Source: Noviherbaspirillum_A sp963522035
Lineage (GTDB): Bacteria > Pseudomonadota > Gammaproteobacteria > Burkholderiales > Burkholderiaceae_D
Direction of reading: 5' to 3'
Assembly: GCA_963522035.1 (NCBI GenBank)
Contig: CAUQYP010000212.1
Coordinates: 1-8,136, forward strand
DNA: 8,136 bases
The position numbers were made by a program, and so were the translations under genes. The notes beneath the pieces are model-generated. The model was not told where the DNA came from and made no database searches. It saw only the letters and a list, made by a program, of their open reading frames with translations. This document shows positions 1 through 8,136 of the stretch, one piece after another (position 1 is the first letter of the stretch; each line of letters opens with the position of its first letter).

Positions 1-22
1 GTGTCGCCATCGACGGGGACCC

Positions 23-87
23 ACGTCAAAAGCAACGGCAACGGCAACGGCAACGTCAAAAGCAAAAGCAACGGCAACGGCAACGGC
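23..87. repeat. AACGGC hexamer runs in a higher-order duplication
   Basis: Two blocks start with the same ACGTCAAAAGC string (at 23-33 and 53-63) and each is followed by three perfect AACGGC hexamers (34-51 and 70-87). The second block carries an additional AAAAGC (64-69). This is a simple-sequence array with a nested duplication. Read in the plus frame it would give Asn-Gly repeats, but there is no sign of a structured protein. It is most likely non-coding intergenic repeat DNA; its role is unknown. Confidence 0.85.
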
Positions 88-195
88 AAACGCAACTGTC
101 GCCGCGCGGAACGTCAAACGCAGATGTCGCTGCGCGGAACGTCAAACGCAAATGTCGCTACGCGGAACGTCAAACGCAACTGTCGCTGCGCGGAA
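88..195. repeat. 28-bp tandem repeat, about 3.9 copies
   Basis: Direct copies lie at 88-115, 116-143, 144-171 and a partial one at 172-195. Each starts AAACGCA, continues with TGTCGC and ends with CGCGGAACGTC; copies differ at only a few positions (for example AACT, AGAT, AAAT, AACT before GTCGC). The copies abut with no spacers, so this is not a CRISPR array. The period is not a multiple of three, so the repeat would change reading frame from copy to copy, which argues against coding. Together with the hexamer block it fills the left edge of the window, where I see no supported gene. Confidence 0.9.
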
Positions 196-218
196 GCGGC
201 GCTTCTGGCGCAAGCCAG
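193..218 (-). terminator. Possible hairpin terminator after the 57-aa gene
   Basis: Just downstream of the small minus-strand gene are two short overlapping inverted repeats: GAAGC/GCTTC (193-197 and 201-205) and CTGGC/GCCAG (205-209 and 214-218, 4-nt loop). They share base 205 and could not both form fully. No T-run follows on the minus strand, so a classical intrinsic terminator is not shown. The position is the only other support. Confidence 0.2.
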
Positions 219-230
219 CATGAAAATCCT

Positions 231-404
231 CTAGTGGTTACGCTTCTGCTTCGTGCCGCCGCCCGCGCCTTCGTTGGTCGACGCCTTGGTGTGGCTGGCG
301 GCGTCCTTGCCGCTCTGCTTGTTCTGCTGCGCCTTCGATTCCGCCTCGGTCGGGGTGTCGGACTTCTGCTGGCGTGCCTTGTCGCTGGTCTTGTCTGAAC
401 TCAT
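231..404 (-). CDS. 57-aa highly hydrophilic hydrophilin-like protein
   Basis: This small ORF starts at the ATG at 404 and stops with TAG at 231. A strong GAGGAG ribosome binding site lies 6 nt upstream of the start, which is the main reason to call it. The protein starts MSSDKTSDKARQQKSD and ends GAGGGTKQKRNH. It contains no Leu, Ile, Val, Phe, Trp, Tyr or Cys at all; Lys, Ser, Gln, Ala, Thr and Gly dominate, with a Gly-rich tail. Glycine is 5 of 57 residues, above the 6% glycine criterion used for hydrophilins. It must be intrinsically disordered and cytosolic, with no signal peptide or membrane segment. It lies in the same direction as the glycogen genes, 82 bp after glgP, so it could be co-transcribed or have its own promoter. 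I do not recognise a named family. A stress or desiccation role is inference from composition only. Confidence 0.72.
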   Translation of the reverse strand: MSSDKTSDKARQQKSDTPTEAESKAQQNKQSGKDAASHTKASTNEGAGGGTKQKRNH

Positions 405-410
405 GGTGTT

Positions 411-416
411 CTCCTC
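411..416 (-). promoter_or_regulatory. Shine-Dalgarno GAGGAG for the 57-aa gene
   Basis: On the minus strand GAGGAG sits 6 nt before the ATG at 404. It is the strongest ribosome binding site in the window and supports the small gene, which would otherwise be easy to miss by length. Confidence 0.75.
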
Positions 417-424
417 AGTGTGTT

Positions 425-445
425 GTCATGCCGGATCGACATGAC
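425..445. repeat. 6-bp inverted repeat in the glgP-small gene gap
   Basis: GTCATG (425-430) and CATGAC (440-445) form a perfect 6-bp inverted repeat with a 9-nt loop. It is in the 82-bp gap between the end of glgP and the 57-aa gene. There is no T-tract on either side, so it does not look like an intrinsic terminator. It could be a weak mRNA hairpin, an operator, or chance. Confidence 0.3.
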
Positions 446-486
446 GATGTGACTTCAACGCACACGGAAAGATTCCATCCATCCAC

Positions 487-2937
<2,451 letters not shown>

Positions 2938-2983
2938 GGGCTTCGGGGTCTAGTCGGGTCGGGTCGTCATGCTGGCGCAGCCG

Positions 2984-2998
2984 CCCGGCAAGACCGGG
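2984..2998 (-). other. Small GC hairpin between glgA and glgP
   Basis: CCCGG (2984-2988) and CCGGG (2994-2998) form a 5-bp GC-only stem with a 5-nt loop, immediately after the glgA stop codon at 2999-3001. No T-run follows in the direction of transcription. It could slow ribosomes or exonucleases at the glgA end, or be chance in GC-rich DNA. The rest of the 61-bp gap holds nothing else that I can name. Confidence 0.3.
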
Positions 2999-4459
2999 TC
3001 AGGCTGCGACCTGCTCGTAAAGCGCCAGGTACTGCCGCGCCGCCACGTCCCAGCTGAACTGCTGGCGCATGGCGCAACGCTGCACCTGCGCCAGGTCGGC
3101 AGGCCGGGCGGCAAGGGCAAACGCGCGGCGCATCGCCGCATCATACCCGGCAAGCCCGAATTGATCGAAGGAAAAACCGGTGGCGCGGTCCTCTGCCAGG
3201 TTTTCCAGCGTGCAATCGACCACGGAGTCCGCCAGGCCGCCGACGCGATGCACCAGCGGCAGCGTGCCGTAGGCCAGCCCGTACAGCTGCGTCAGCCCGC
3301 AGGGCTCGAAGCGCGAGGGCACCAGGATGACGTCGGCGCCGGCAATGAGCCGGTGCGACAGTGCTTCGTCATAGCCGATGCGCACGCCGACCGCGGCCGG
3401 ATTCTGCCGTGCGGCCTCGAGGAACGCCGCTTCCATGCCGGGTTCGCCGCTGCCCAGCAGCGCCAGTTGTCCGCCGCGTTGCAGCAGCGCCGGCAAGCCG
3501 TCCAGCACCAGTTGCAGCCCCTTTTGTTCGGTCAGCCGGCTGACCACGCAGAACAGCAGCCCGTCGTCACGCTGGGACAGGCCGAATTCGGCCTGCAACG
3601 CACGCCGGCATGCCTGTTTGCCGCCAAGGTCGGACGCGTCATAGCGCGCCGGCAGCAGCGCATCGGTCGCCGGATTCCATATCGCCGGGTCGACGCCGTT
3701 CAGGATGCCGTGCAGGTCATGCGAGCGCGCAGCCAGCAGTCCGTCCAGCCCGCAGCCCTGTTCCGGCTGCTGGATCTCGCGCGCATAGCTCGGGCTGACC
3801 GTCGTCAGCCGGTCCGCGTAATACAGCCCGGCCTTCATGAACGAAACCTGGCCGTGGAATTCCAGCCCGTACAGGTTGAAGAAATAATCCGGCAGGCCCA
3901 GCGCGCCGAACGATCCGGCGTCGAACACGCCCTGGTAGGCCAGGTTGTGCACGGTATAGACCGAGCCGGCCAGCCGTCGTCCGGTCTGGTGTTCGCGCGC
4001 CTTCAGGCAAGCCATCGCGACGCCGGCGTGCCAGTCGTGGCCATGTACCACCTGCGGCCGCCAGTCGCCGTCGCCATGCTCGGCCAGCCAGGCCGCGACC
4101 CGGCCCAGCAACGCAAAGCGGCGGTCGTTGTCGAGGTAGGCCTGGTTGAAGCTATCGGAGTAAGGGTTGCCCGGGCGGTCGTAGAACTGCGGCGCGTCGA
4201 TCACATAGGCGACGGTGCCGGCGCCCGGCACCACGCCACGGTACAGGCGCACCGGCTCGGCGCCGAAATAGCCGGACATGTCCACCACCAGCTGCTGCGC
4301 GCCGACACCGTTCTTCAGCGCCGGAAAGCCCGGCACCAGCACCCGGGCGTCGCACCCCAGCTGCGCCAGCGCCGGCGGCAACGCGCCGGTGACGTCGGCC
4401 AGTCCGCCGGTCTTGAGCAGGGGATAGATTTCCGCGCAAACATGCAGGGCACGCATCAT
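2999..4459 (-). CDS. glgA: Glycogen synthase (ADP-glucose type)
   Basis: A GT5-family glycogen synthase (EC 2.4.1.21) that transfers glucose from ADP-glucose to the growing alpha-1,4-glucan in the cytoplasm. The 486 residues compare with 477 in E. coli. The N-terminal Rossmann domain carries the ADP-glucose-binding KTGGL motif (16-20), followed by HGHDWHAG (139-146) and YTVHNLAYQG (168-177). The C-terminal GT-B domain has GILNGVD (251-257), VSRLTEQKG (306-314) and the catalytic FEPCGLTQLYGL block (384-395); E385 corresponds to the E. coli catalytic Glu377. It then has GTLPLV and GGLADSV. The gene overlaps the end of glgC by 4 bp (ATGA), implying translational coupling. A second ATG follows at once, so the start could be at 4456, one codon shorter. 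No clear ribosome binding site of its own is visible, which fits re-initiation. Confidence 0.97.
   Translation of the reverse strand: MMRALHVCAEIYPLLKTGGLADVTGALPPALAQLGCDARVLVPGFPALKNGVGAQQLVVDMSGYFGAEPVRLYRGVVPGAGTVAYVIDAPQFYDRPGNPYSDSFNQAYLDNDRRFALLGRVAAWLAEHGDGDWRPQVVHGHDWHAGVAMACLKAREHQTGRRLAGSVYTVHNLAYQGVFDAGSFGALGLPDYFFNLYGLEFHGQVSFMKAGLYYADRLTTVSPSYAREIQQPEQGCGLDGLLAARSHDLHGILNGVDPAIWNPATDALLPARYDASDLGGKQACRRALQAEFGLSQRDDGLLFCVVSRLTEQKGLQLVLDGLPALLQRGGQLALLGSGEPGMEAAFLEAARQNPAAVGVRIGYDEALSHRLIAGADVILVPSRFEPCGLTQLYGLAYGTLPLVHRVGGLADSVVDCTLENLAEDRATGFSFDQFGLAGYDAAMRRAFALAARPADLAQVQRCAMRQQFSWDVAARQYLALYEQVAA
4456..4459 (-). promoter_or_regulatory. ATGA stop/start overlap coupling glgC to glgA
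   Basis: On the minus strand the glgC stop TGA (4458-4456) overlaps the glgA start ATG (4459-4457), and a second ATG follows directly (4456-4454). With no good Shine-Dalgarno within the usual distance, glgA translation most likely relies on ribosomes finishing glgC. This would keep synthase and pyrophosphorylase levels in step. Confidence 0.8.
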
Positions 4460-5769
4460 GCTGCCGGCGCGGCGCTACCCTTTTGCAACATGTCCGCGGT
4501 GACCAGCACCACCCCGCTTTCCGTGCGGGAGAAGCGCTGCGCATCCTGCTCGGGGTTCTCGCCGATCACCGTGCCTTCGGGCAGCACGCAACCCCGGTCG
4601 ATCACGACCTTGGACAGGCGGCAGTTCTTGCCAATTTTTGTCTGCGGCAGGATCACTGCCTGGTTGATGGTGCAGAAGGAATCGACCTCGACACTGGAAA
4701 ACAGCACGGCCTGGCTGATGTCGGAGCCACGCACCACGCAGCCGCCCGAAACCAGCATGTTGACCGAACGGCCCTGCACGCCGTTTTCGTCGGGCAGAAA
4801 CTTCGCCGGTGGCAGCTGCTCCTGGAAGGTCCAGATCGGCCAGTCGCGGTCATACAGGTCGAGTTCCGGTTTGTCCATCGCAAGGTCGAGGTTGGCTGAC
4901 CAGAACGCGTCGACCGTGCCAACGTCGCGCCAGTAGGCAATATGCTCGGCGCTCATCGCCGGCGGAATGCTCGACATGCTGAACGGATGCGCGGTGGCGC
5001 TGCCGTCGCGCACCACGCGCGGGATGATGTCCTTGCCGAAGTCGTGGTTCGACGCCGGGTTCTGCAGGTCTTCCTCCAGCAGCCGGTACAGGTAGTCGGC
5101 ATTGAACACATAGATGCCCATGCTGGCGAGCGCGATGTCCGGGTTGTTGGGCATGCCCGGCGGCTGCGCCGGCTTTTCGACGAATTCAACGACGCGTCGC
5201 TCGTTGTCGACCGCCATCACGCCGAAGGCGGTGGCTTCCATGCGCGGCACCTCGATGCAGCCGACCGTGCAGCCGGAGCCGCGCTCTACGTGGTCGAGCA
5301 GCATCAGCGAATAGTCCATCTTGTAGATATGGTCGCCGGCCAGCACCACCACGTATTCCGGGTTATAGCCACGAATGATGTCGAGGTTCTGGTAAACCGC
5401 GTCGGCGGTGCCGCGATACCAGTGGGTCTCGCTGACCCGCTGCTGCGCCGGCAGCAGGTCGATGAACTCGTTCATCTCGGGGCGCAGGAAACTCCAGCCG
5501 CGCTGCAGGTGGCGCAGCAGCGAATGCGACTTGTACTGCGTTACCACGCCGATGCGGCGTATGCCCGAGTTGAGGCAGTTGGACAGCGCGAAATCGATGA
5601 TTCGGAACTTGCCGCCGAAGTACACCGCCGGCTTGGCCCGCTTGTCCGTCAGCTGTTCGAGCCGCGAACCGCGGCCGCCAGCCAGCACCAGCGCCATCGT
5701 ACGTTTGGGAAGTTGCCGCGACACCAGAAGCTTATCCATGGATCGTCTCATTTTTCGTGTCTTCATCAT
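4456..5769 (-). CDS. glgC: Glucose-1-phosphate adenylyltransferase (ADP-glucose pyrophosphorylase)
   Basis: It makes ADP-glucose and pyrophosphate from ATP and glucose-1-phosphate (EC 2.7.7.27), the committed and regulated step of bacterial glycogen synthesis. Numbering is from the ATG at 5769 (437 residues; E. coli 431). The nucleotidyltransferase domain has LAGGRGSRLEQLTDKRAKPA (29-48), WYRGTADAV (117-125), LAGDHIYKMDY (143-153, D146 matching the catalytic Asp142 of E. coli) and FVEKP (196-200, K199 matching the substrate Lys195). The C-terminal part is the left-handed beta-helix region, ending VIGENPEQDAQRF then VLVTADML. K43 matches E. coli Lys39 of the fructose-1,6-bisphosphate activator site, so similar allostery is plausible. 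The start at 5769 is chosen because AGGA lies 7 nt upstream; other in-frame ATGs are at 5796, 5766, 5751 and 5739. It is the first gene of the operon. Confidence 0.97.
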   Translation of the reverse strand: MMKTRKMRRSMDKLLVSRQLPKRTMALVLAGGRGSRLEQLTDKRAKPAVYFGGKFRIIDFALSNCLNSGIRRIGVVTQYKSHSLLRHLQRGWSFLRPEMNEFIDLLPAQQRVSETHWYRGTADAVYQNLDIIRGYNPEYVVVLAGDHIYKMDYSLMLLDHVERGSGCTVGCIEVPRMEATAFGVMAVDNERRVVEFVEKPAQPPGMPNNPDIALASMGIYVFNADYLYRLLEEDLQNPASNHDFGKDIIPRVVRDGSATAHPFSMSSIPPAMSAEHIAYWRDVGTVDAFWSANLDLAMDKPELDLYDRDWPIWTFQEQLPPAKFLPDENGVQGRSVNMLVSGGCVVRGSDISQAVLFSSVEVDSFCTINQAVILPQTKIGKNCRLSKVVIDRGCVLPEGTVIGENPEQDAQRFSRTESGVVLVTADMLQKGSAAPAA

Positions 5770-5776
5770 GATGGAT

Positions 5777-5780
5777 TCCT
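5777..5780 (-). promoter_or_regulatory. Ribosome binding site AGGA deciding the glgC start
   Basis: On the minus strand AGGA sits 7 nt before the ATG at 5769. None of the other in-frame start codons has a comparable site, so it favours a 437-residue GlgC, with the ATG at 5766 as the next best option. Confidence 0.55.
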
Positions 5781-5940
5781 GCAGTGACAGAAACACTACC
5801 CAGCCATGCGGCAGCGTGTCCGGCCTGCACCGTTATCAAAACTATCTCTCAATCGTTCGACCCATGTATTGTTCCTGCGCTAGTCCTTGCAATGAAAAAC
5901 AGGGCAAGCGAGCGGCCGCTAGTTGATAGAATCGGCCACG

Positions 5941-5968
5941 TTCACATGTAAGGCTGCCAACATATTAT
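5941..5968 (+). promoter_or_regulatory. Sigma70-type promoter for thiD
   Basis: TTCACA (5941-5946) and TATTAT (5963-5968) each match 5 of 6 consensus bases and are 16 bp apart. Transcription would start near 5975, close to the palindrome AAAAATTTTT (5977-5986), and give a leader of about 37 nt before the ATG at 6012. That is too short for a TPP riboswitch. The rest of the divergent region (5770-5940) has no promoter I can confidently assign to glgC; it includes the palindrome AGCGGCCGCT at 5911-5920. Confidence 0.55.
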
Positions 5969-6011
5969 CGTGCGGCAAAAATTTTTACTGCGTTTTCTGA
6001 TGGGTCCAACC

Positions 6012-6887
6012 ATGGCTTTCCCCCCGAACGACGCGGCGCTGCGGCGCTACCCCCGCCTGCTGACCATCGCCGGCTCCGACAGTGGCGGCGGCGCCGGCAT
6101 CCAGGCCGACCTCAAGACCTTCGCCGCGCTGGGCTGCTATGGCATGAGCGCAATCACTGCGATCACCGCGCAGAACACGCTGGGCGTGAGCGCCATCGCG
6201 CCGCTGCCGGCGGCGCTGCTGACGCAGCAGATCGATGCGGTCACGATGGATATCGGGGTCGACGCGGTCAAGATAGGCATGCTGCATGACCCGGAAGTCG
6301 TACTCGCAGTGGCCGCGGCGATACGCCGGCACGGCTGGACACGGGTCGTGCTGGACCCGGTCATGGTCGCCACCAGCGGCGACGCGCTGATCGCGCGCGA
6401 AACGGTTTCAGTGCTGGTGCGCGAACTGTTCCCGCTGGCCACCGTGGTCACGCCCAACCTCGACGAGGCGGCGCTATTGCTGGGCCGGCCCGTGACCACG
6501 GAAGCCGAACTGGCGCCAGCCGCGGCCGACCTCCTTGCGCTGGGCGCGCCGGCCATGCTACTCAAGGGCGGGCACCTGGCGGGCGACACATTGGTGGACC
6601 TGTTGCTGGAAGCCGGACAGGCGCCGCTGACCATGCGCGGGCCTCGCATTGCCAGCGCGAATACCCACGGCACCGGCTGCACATTGTCGTCGGCCATCGC
6701 CTGCCACCTGGCGCTGGGCTGCAGCCTGGCCGACGCTGTGCAGCTTGCGCGCGACTATGTCATTGCGGCAATCCGCCATGGCGCCGACGTGCGTACCGGT
6801 AGCGGCCACGGGCCGCTGAACCATGGCTACGCGCCGGTGCCGATGCAGAAACTTGCGGCGGACCTGGCAATTTCACCAGCTGCTTGA
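6012..6887 (+). CDS. thiD: Hydroxymethylpyrimidine/phosphomethylpyrimidine kinase
   Basis: It phosphorylates 4-amino-5-hydroxymethyl-2-methylpyrimidine and then its monophosphate (EC 2.7.1.49 and 2.7.4.7), supplying HMP pyrophosphate for thiamine synthesis in the cytoplasm. It is a ribokinase-fold enzyme. Numbering from the ATG at 6012 (291 residues; E. coli 266), the N-terminal TIAGSDSGGGAGIQADLKTF is at 18-37, AQNTLGV at 53-59, KIGML at 87-91, VLDPVMVATSGD at 113-124, LLKGGHL at 183-189 and NTHGTGCTLSSA at 217-228. C223 matches the conserved Cys of the anion-hole motif. The same frame is open upstream with GTG at 5970 and ATG at 6000. The GTG lies ahead of the predicted transcription start, so 6012 or 6000 is likelier; no start has a strong ribosome binding site. 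It diverges from glgC and is followed by the porin after 81 bp. Confidence 0.95.
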   Translation: MAFPPNDAALRRYPRLLTIAGSDSGGGAGIQADLKTFAALGCYGMSAITAITAQNTLGVSAIAPLPAALLTQQIDAVTMDIGVDAVKIGMLHDPEVVLAVAAAIRRHGWTRVVLDPVMVATSGDALIARETVSVLVRELFPLATVVTPNLDEAALLLGRPVTTEAELAPAAADLLALGAPAMLLKGGHLAGDTLVDLLLEAGQAPLTMRGPRIASANTHGTGCTLSSAIACHLALGCSLADAVQLARDYVIAAIRHGADVRTGSGHGPLNHGYAPVPMQKLAADLAISPAA

Positions 6888-6914
6888 TCTTGCTCAGGGC
6901 GGCGCTGTCATCGG

Positions 6915-6950
6915 GATGAAACGCTAGCGGTTTAGGCTAACCGTTTCATC
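6915..6950. repeat. Inverted repeat upstream of the porin gene
   Basis: GATGAAACG (6915-6923) and CGTTTCATC (6942-6950) are perfect 9-bp arms around an 18-nt centre. Inside, TAGC (6925-6928) and GCTA (6936-6939) can pair after a small internal loop, giving an extended hairpin. It occupies most of the 81-bp gap between thiD and the porin. No T-run follows, so if it ends thiD transcription it is not a textbook intrinsic terminator. It ends 18 bp before the porin start and could equally be an operator or a leader hairpin in the porin mRNA. Confidence 0.7.
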
Positions 6951-6958
6951 AAGTTACC

Positions 6959-6962
6959 GGAG
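6959..6962 (+). promoter_or_regulatory. Ribosome binding site GGAG of the porin gene
   Basis: GGAG lies 6 nt before the ATG at 6969, fixing the start of the porin. It lies 9 bp after the inverted repeat, so a folded hairpin in the mRNA would leave it only just exposed. Confidence 0.7.
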
Positions 6963-6968
6963 CTTGCA

Positions 6969-8063
6969 ATGAACAAATCCCTTGCCGCGCTTGCTGTTCT
7001 CGGCGCAACAGCCGGGTTCGCCCAGGCCCAGACCAGCGTGTCCGTCTACGGTTCCTTCGACGCCGGCGTGCGCAGCCAGAACCATGTCAACAGCAATGGC
7101 AACAGCCGCACCACCATGGGTTCCAACGGCACCTACAACTCCAACCGCCTCGGCTTCAAGGGCACGGAAGACCTGGGCGGCGGGCTCAACGCGCATTTCA
7201 CGCTGGAAAGCGCGTTCAACTCCGGCACCGGCGCCACCGACAGCAGCCGCCATTTCGGCCGCTCGGCCTTCGTCGGCCTCGGCGGCCAGTGGGGCTCACT
7301 GGACCTGGGGCGGCAGTACACGGTGGCCTACCGGACCGTCGGCACCTACGACCCGTTCAACTACAAGTTCACCGGCATCATCCCGACGTCGCAGGCCAGC
7401 ATCTCGGCCGGCACCCGGGTCGATAACGACATCCAGTACACCGGCACCTTCGGCCCGCTGACAGCGCGCGCCGAGTATGCCTTGTCCGAACGCGTCGGCG
7501 GCGGCAGCGCCGGCTCGCATGCCGGCATCGGCGCCACCTTCGCCAGCGGCCCGATCGCGCTCGGCGCTGCCTACACCGCGCGCAAGCCCGATGTCAGGAC
7601 CGCCGCCCAGGTCACCGCGAACGCCCCGGCCAACTTCCAGGACAACCGTTCATGGACGCTGGGCGGCGCCTACACGATGGGCCCGGCCCGCGTCGCGGCG
7701 GGTTATGCGCGCGAAACCCAGGACCTGGCCGCCGGCGGCGAAGCCGACCAGCAGAACGCGTGGCTGGGCGGCAGCTACAACCTCAACCCGGCGCTCGCGC
7801 TGAGCGCGGCCTATTACCATACGAAGGTCGATGCCGGCCTGGCCGGCGTGACGGCGGACGGCAAGCGCGGCCTGTTCATCGTCGGCGCGACCTATGCGCT
7901 TTCCAAGCGCACCAACTTCTATGCCGATGTCGACTATGCGCGCTTCAAGGACGGTTTGGCCGGCAGCGGCAGCAGCCCGTCTTCCGGCCAATTGCCGCTT
8001 GGGTCGCCTGCCGGGCAGGACCGGATGGTGGGCTTTTCGGTGGGTGTGAACCACCTGTTCTGA
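6969..8063 (+). CDS. Gram-negative outer-membrane porin (Burkholderiales general porin type)
   Basis: A 364-residue outer-membrane beta-barrel protein expected to form trimeric diffusion channels for small hydrophilic solutes. Residues 1-20 are a classic signal peptide: MNK, a hydrophobic Ala/Leu/Gly core, and a cleavage site after AQA. The mature protein begins with SVSVYGSFDAG, typical for betaproteobacterial porins of the Porin_4 class. It continues with NSNRLGFKGTEDLGGGL and SAFVGLGGQWGSLDLGRQY, the region leading into the constriction loop L3 (around TVGTYDPFNYKF). The barrel ends in MVGFSVGVNHLF with the terminal Phe recognised by the BAM assembly machinery. Length fits the family, and no frameshift is seen. 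The start is supported by GGAG 6 nt upstream. Substrate preference cannot be read from the sequence, and no specific gene symbol is justified. It may have its own promoter inside the short upstream gap, but I could not find a convincing one. Confidence 0.93.
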   Translation: MNKSLAALAVLGATAGFAQAQTSVSVYGSFDAGVRSQNHVNSNGNSRTTMGSNGTYNSNRLGFKGTEDLGGGLNAHFTLESAFNSGTGATDSSRHFGRSAFVGLGGQWGSLDLGRQYTVAYRTVGTYDPFNYKFTGIIPTSQASISAGTRVDNDIQYTGTFGPLTARAEYALSERVGGGSAGSHAGIGATFASGPIALGAAYTARKPDVRTAAQVTANAPANFQDNRSWTLGGAYTMGPARVAAGYARETQDLAAGGEADQQNAWLGGSYNLNPALALSAAYYHTKVDAGLAGVTADGKRGLFIVGATYALSKRTNFYADVDYARFKDGLAGSGSSPSSGQLPLGSPAGQDRMVGFSVGVNHLF

Positions 8064-8081
8064 GCGCATCTCCGCTGCCTT

Positions 8082-8136
8082 GCCTTTGACGTGGCCTTTG
8101 ACGTGGCCTTTGACGTGGCCTTTGACGTGGCCTTTG
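8082..8136. repeat. 12-bp tandem repeat GCCTTTGACGTG, cut by window edge
   Basis: Four perfect copies (8082-8129) and the first 7 bases of a fifth (8130-8136) lie head to tail, beginning 18 bp after the porin stop. The array continues beyond the window, so its full copy number is unknown. The perfect identity suggests recent expansion by slippage. No gene or terminator is visible in 8064-8136. Confidence 0.95.

Noticed and set aside
88..195. CRISPR array
   Set aside because: The 28-bp length is CRISPR-like, but copies abut directly with no unique spacers and no cas genes are present.
1..234. 77-codon plus-strand frame through the left-edge repeats
   Set aside because: It is made of tandem DNA repeats whose 28-bp period breaks any peptide repeat, it has no visible start signal inside the window, and it runs into the end of the minus-strand small gene. 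It could in principle be the tail of a gene starting outside the window, but nothing supports that.
2969..4936. 655-codon plus-strand open frame opposite glgA and the end of glgC
   Set aside because: It spans the junction of two clear minus-strand genes and has shadow-type composition with no family features.
4942..5787. 281-codon plus-strand open frame opposite glgC
   Set aside because: Antisense shadow of the pyrophosphorylase gene, with His/Arg/Val-rich composition only.
5835..5870. Possible glgC promoter (minus strand TCGAAC, 17 bp, GATAAC)
   Set aside because: Only 3 of 6 and 4 of 6 consensus matches; too weak to call, though the operon promoter must lie somewhere in this intergenic region unless transcription enters from elsewhere.
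5892..5951. 19-codon plus-strand ORF (leader peptide) ahead of thiD
   Set aside because: It has an ATG and a stop but no ribosome binding site, and it lies upstream of the predicted thiD transcription start, so it would not be on that mRNA.

Overview
This is a GC-rich window from a Gram-negative bacterium. The four larger proteins look proteobacterial: a GlgC-GlgA-GlgP set close in sequence and order to the enterobacterial glycogen genes, a ThiD-type kinase, and a trimeric general porin of the Burkholderiales kind (signal peptide ending AQA, start of the mature protein in SVSVYGSFDAG style, terminal Phe). A betaproteobacterium of the Burkholderiaceae (Cupriavidus/Ralstonia-like) is the best guess, but this is inferred from style and not proven.

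Layout. Bases 1-230 hold no convincing gene. They contain AACGGC hexamer runs followed by nearly four copies of a 28-bp tandem repeat. Bases 231-404 (minus) encode a 57-residue, extremely hydrophilic protein with a strong ribosome binding site. Bases 487-5769 (minus) are a glycogen operon transcribed in the order glgC (ADP-glucose pyrophosphorylase), glgA (glycogen synthase), glgP (glycogen phosphorylase). glgC and glgA share an ATGA overlap, and glgA and glgP are 61 bp apart. Bases 5770-6011 form a divergent intergenic region with a good sigma70-type promoter facing right. Bases 6012-6887 (plus) encode ThiD. Bases 6969-8063 (plus) encode an outer-membrane porin, preceded by a 9-bp-arm inverted repeat. 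The right edge (8082-8136) is a 12-bp tandem repeat that runs off the window.

How the genes work together. GlgC makes ADP-glucose from glucose-1-phosphate and ATP, GlgA polymerises it into alpha-1,4-glucan, and GlgP returns glucose-1-phosphate by phosphorolysis, so one transcript carries both synthesis and mobilisation. The branching and debranching enzymes (GlgB, GlgX) are not in the window. ThiD (thiamine pyrimidine branch) and the porin are functionally unrelated neighbours.

The genes themselves are ordinary housekeeping or storage genes; I see no defence system, mobile element, CRISPR or RNA gene. The least expected items are the hydrophilin-like microprotein beside the glycogen operon and the tandem repeats at both edges, which share the 8-mer ACGTCAAA in opposite orientations.
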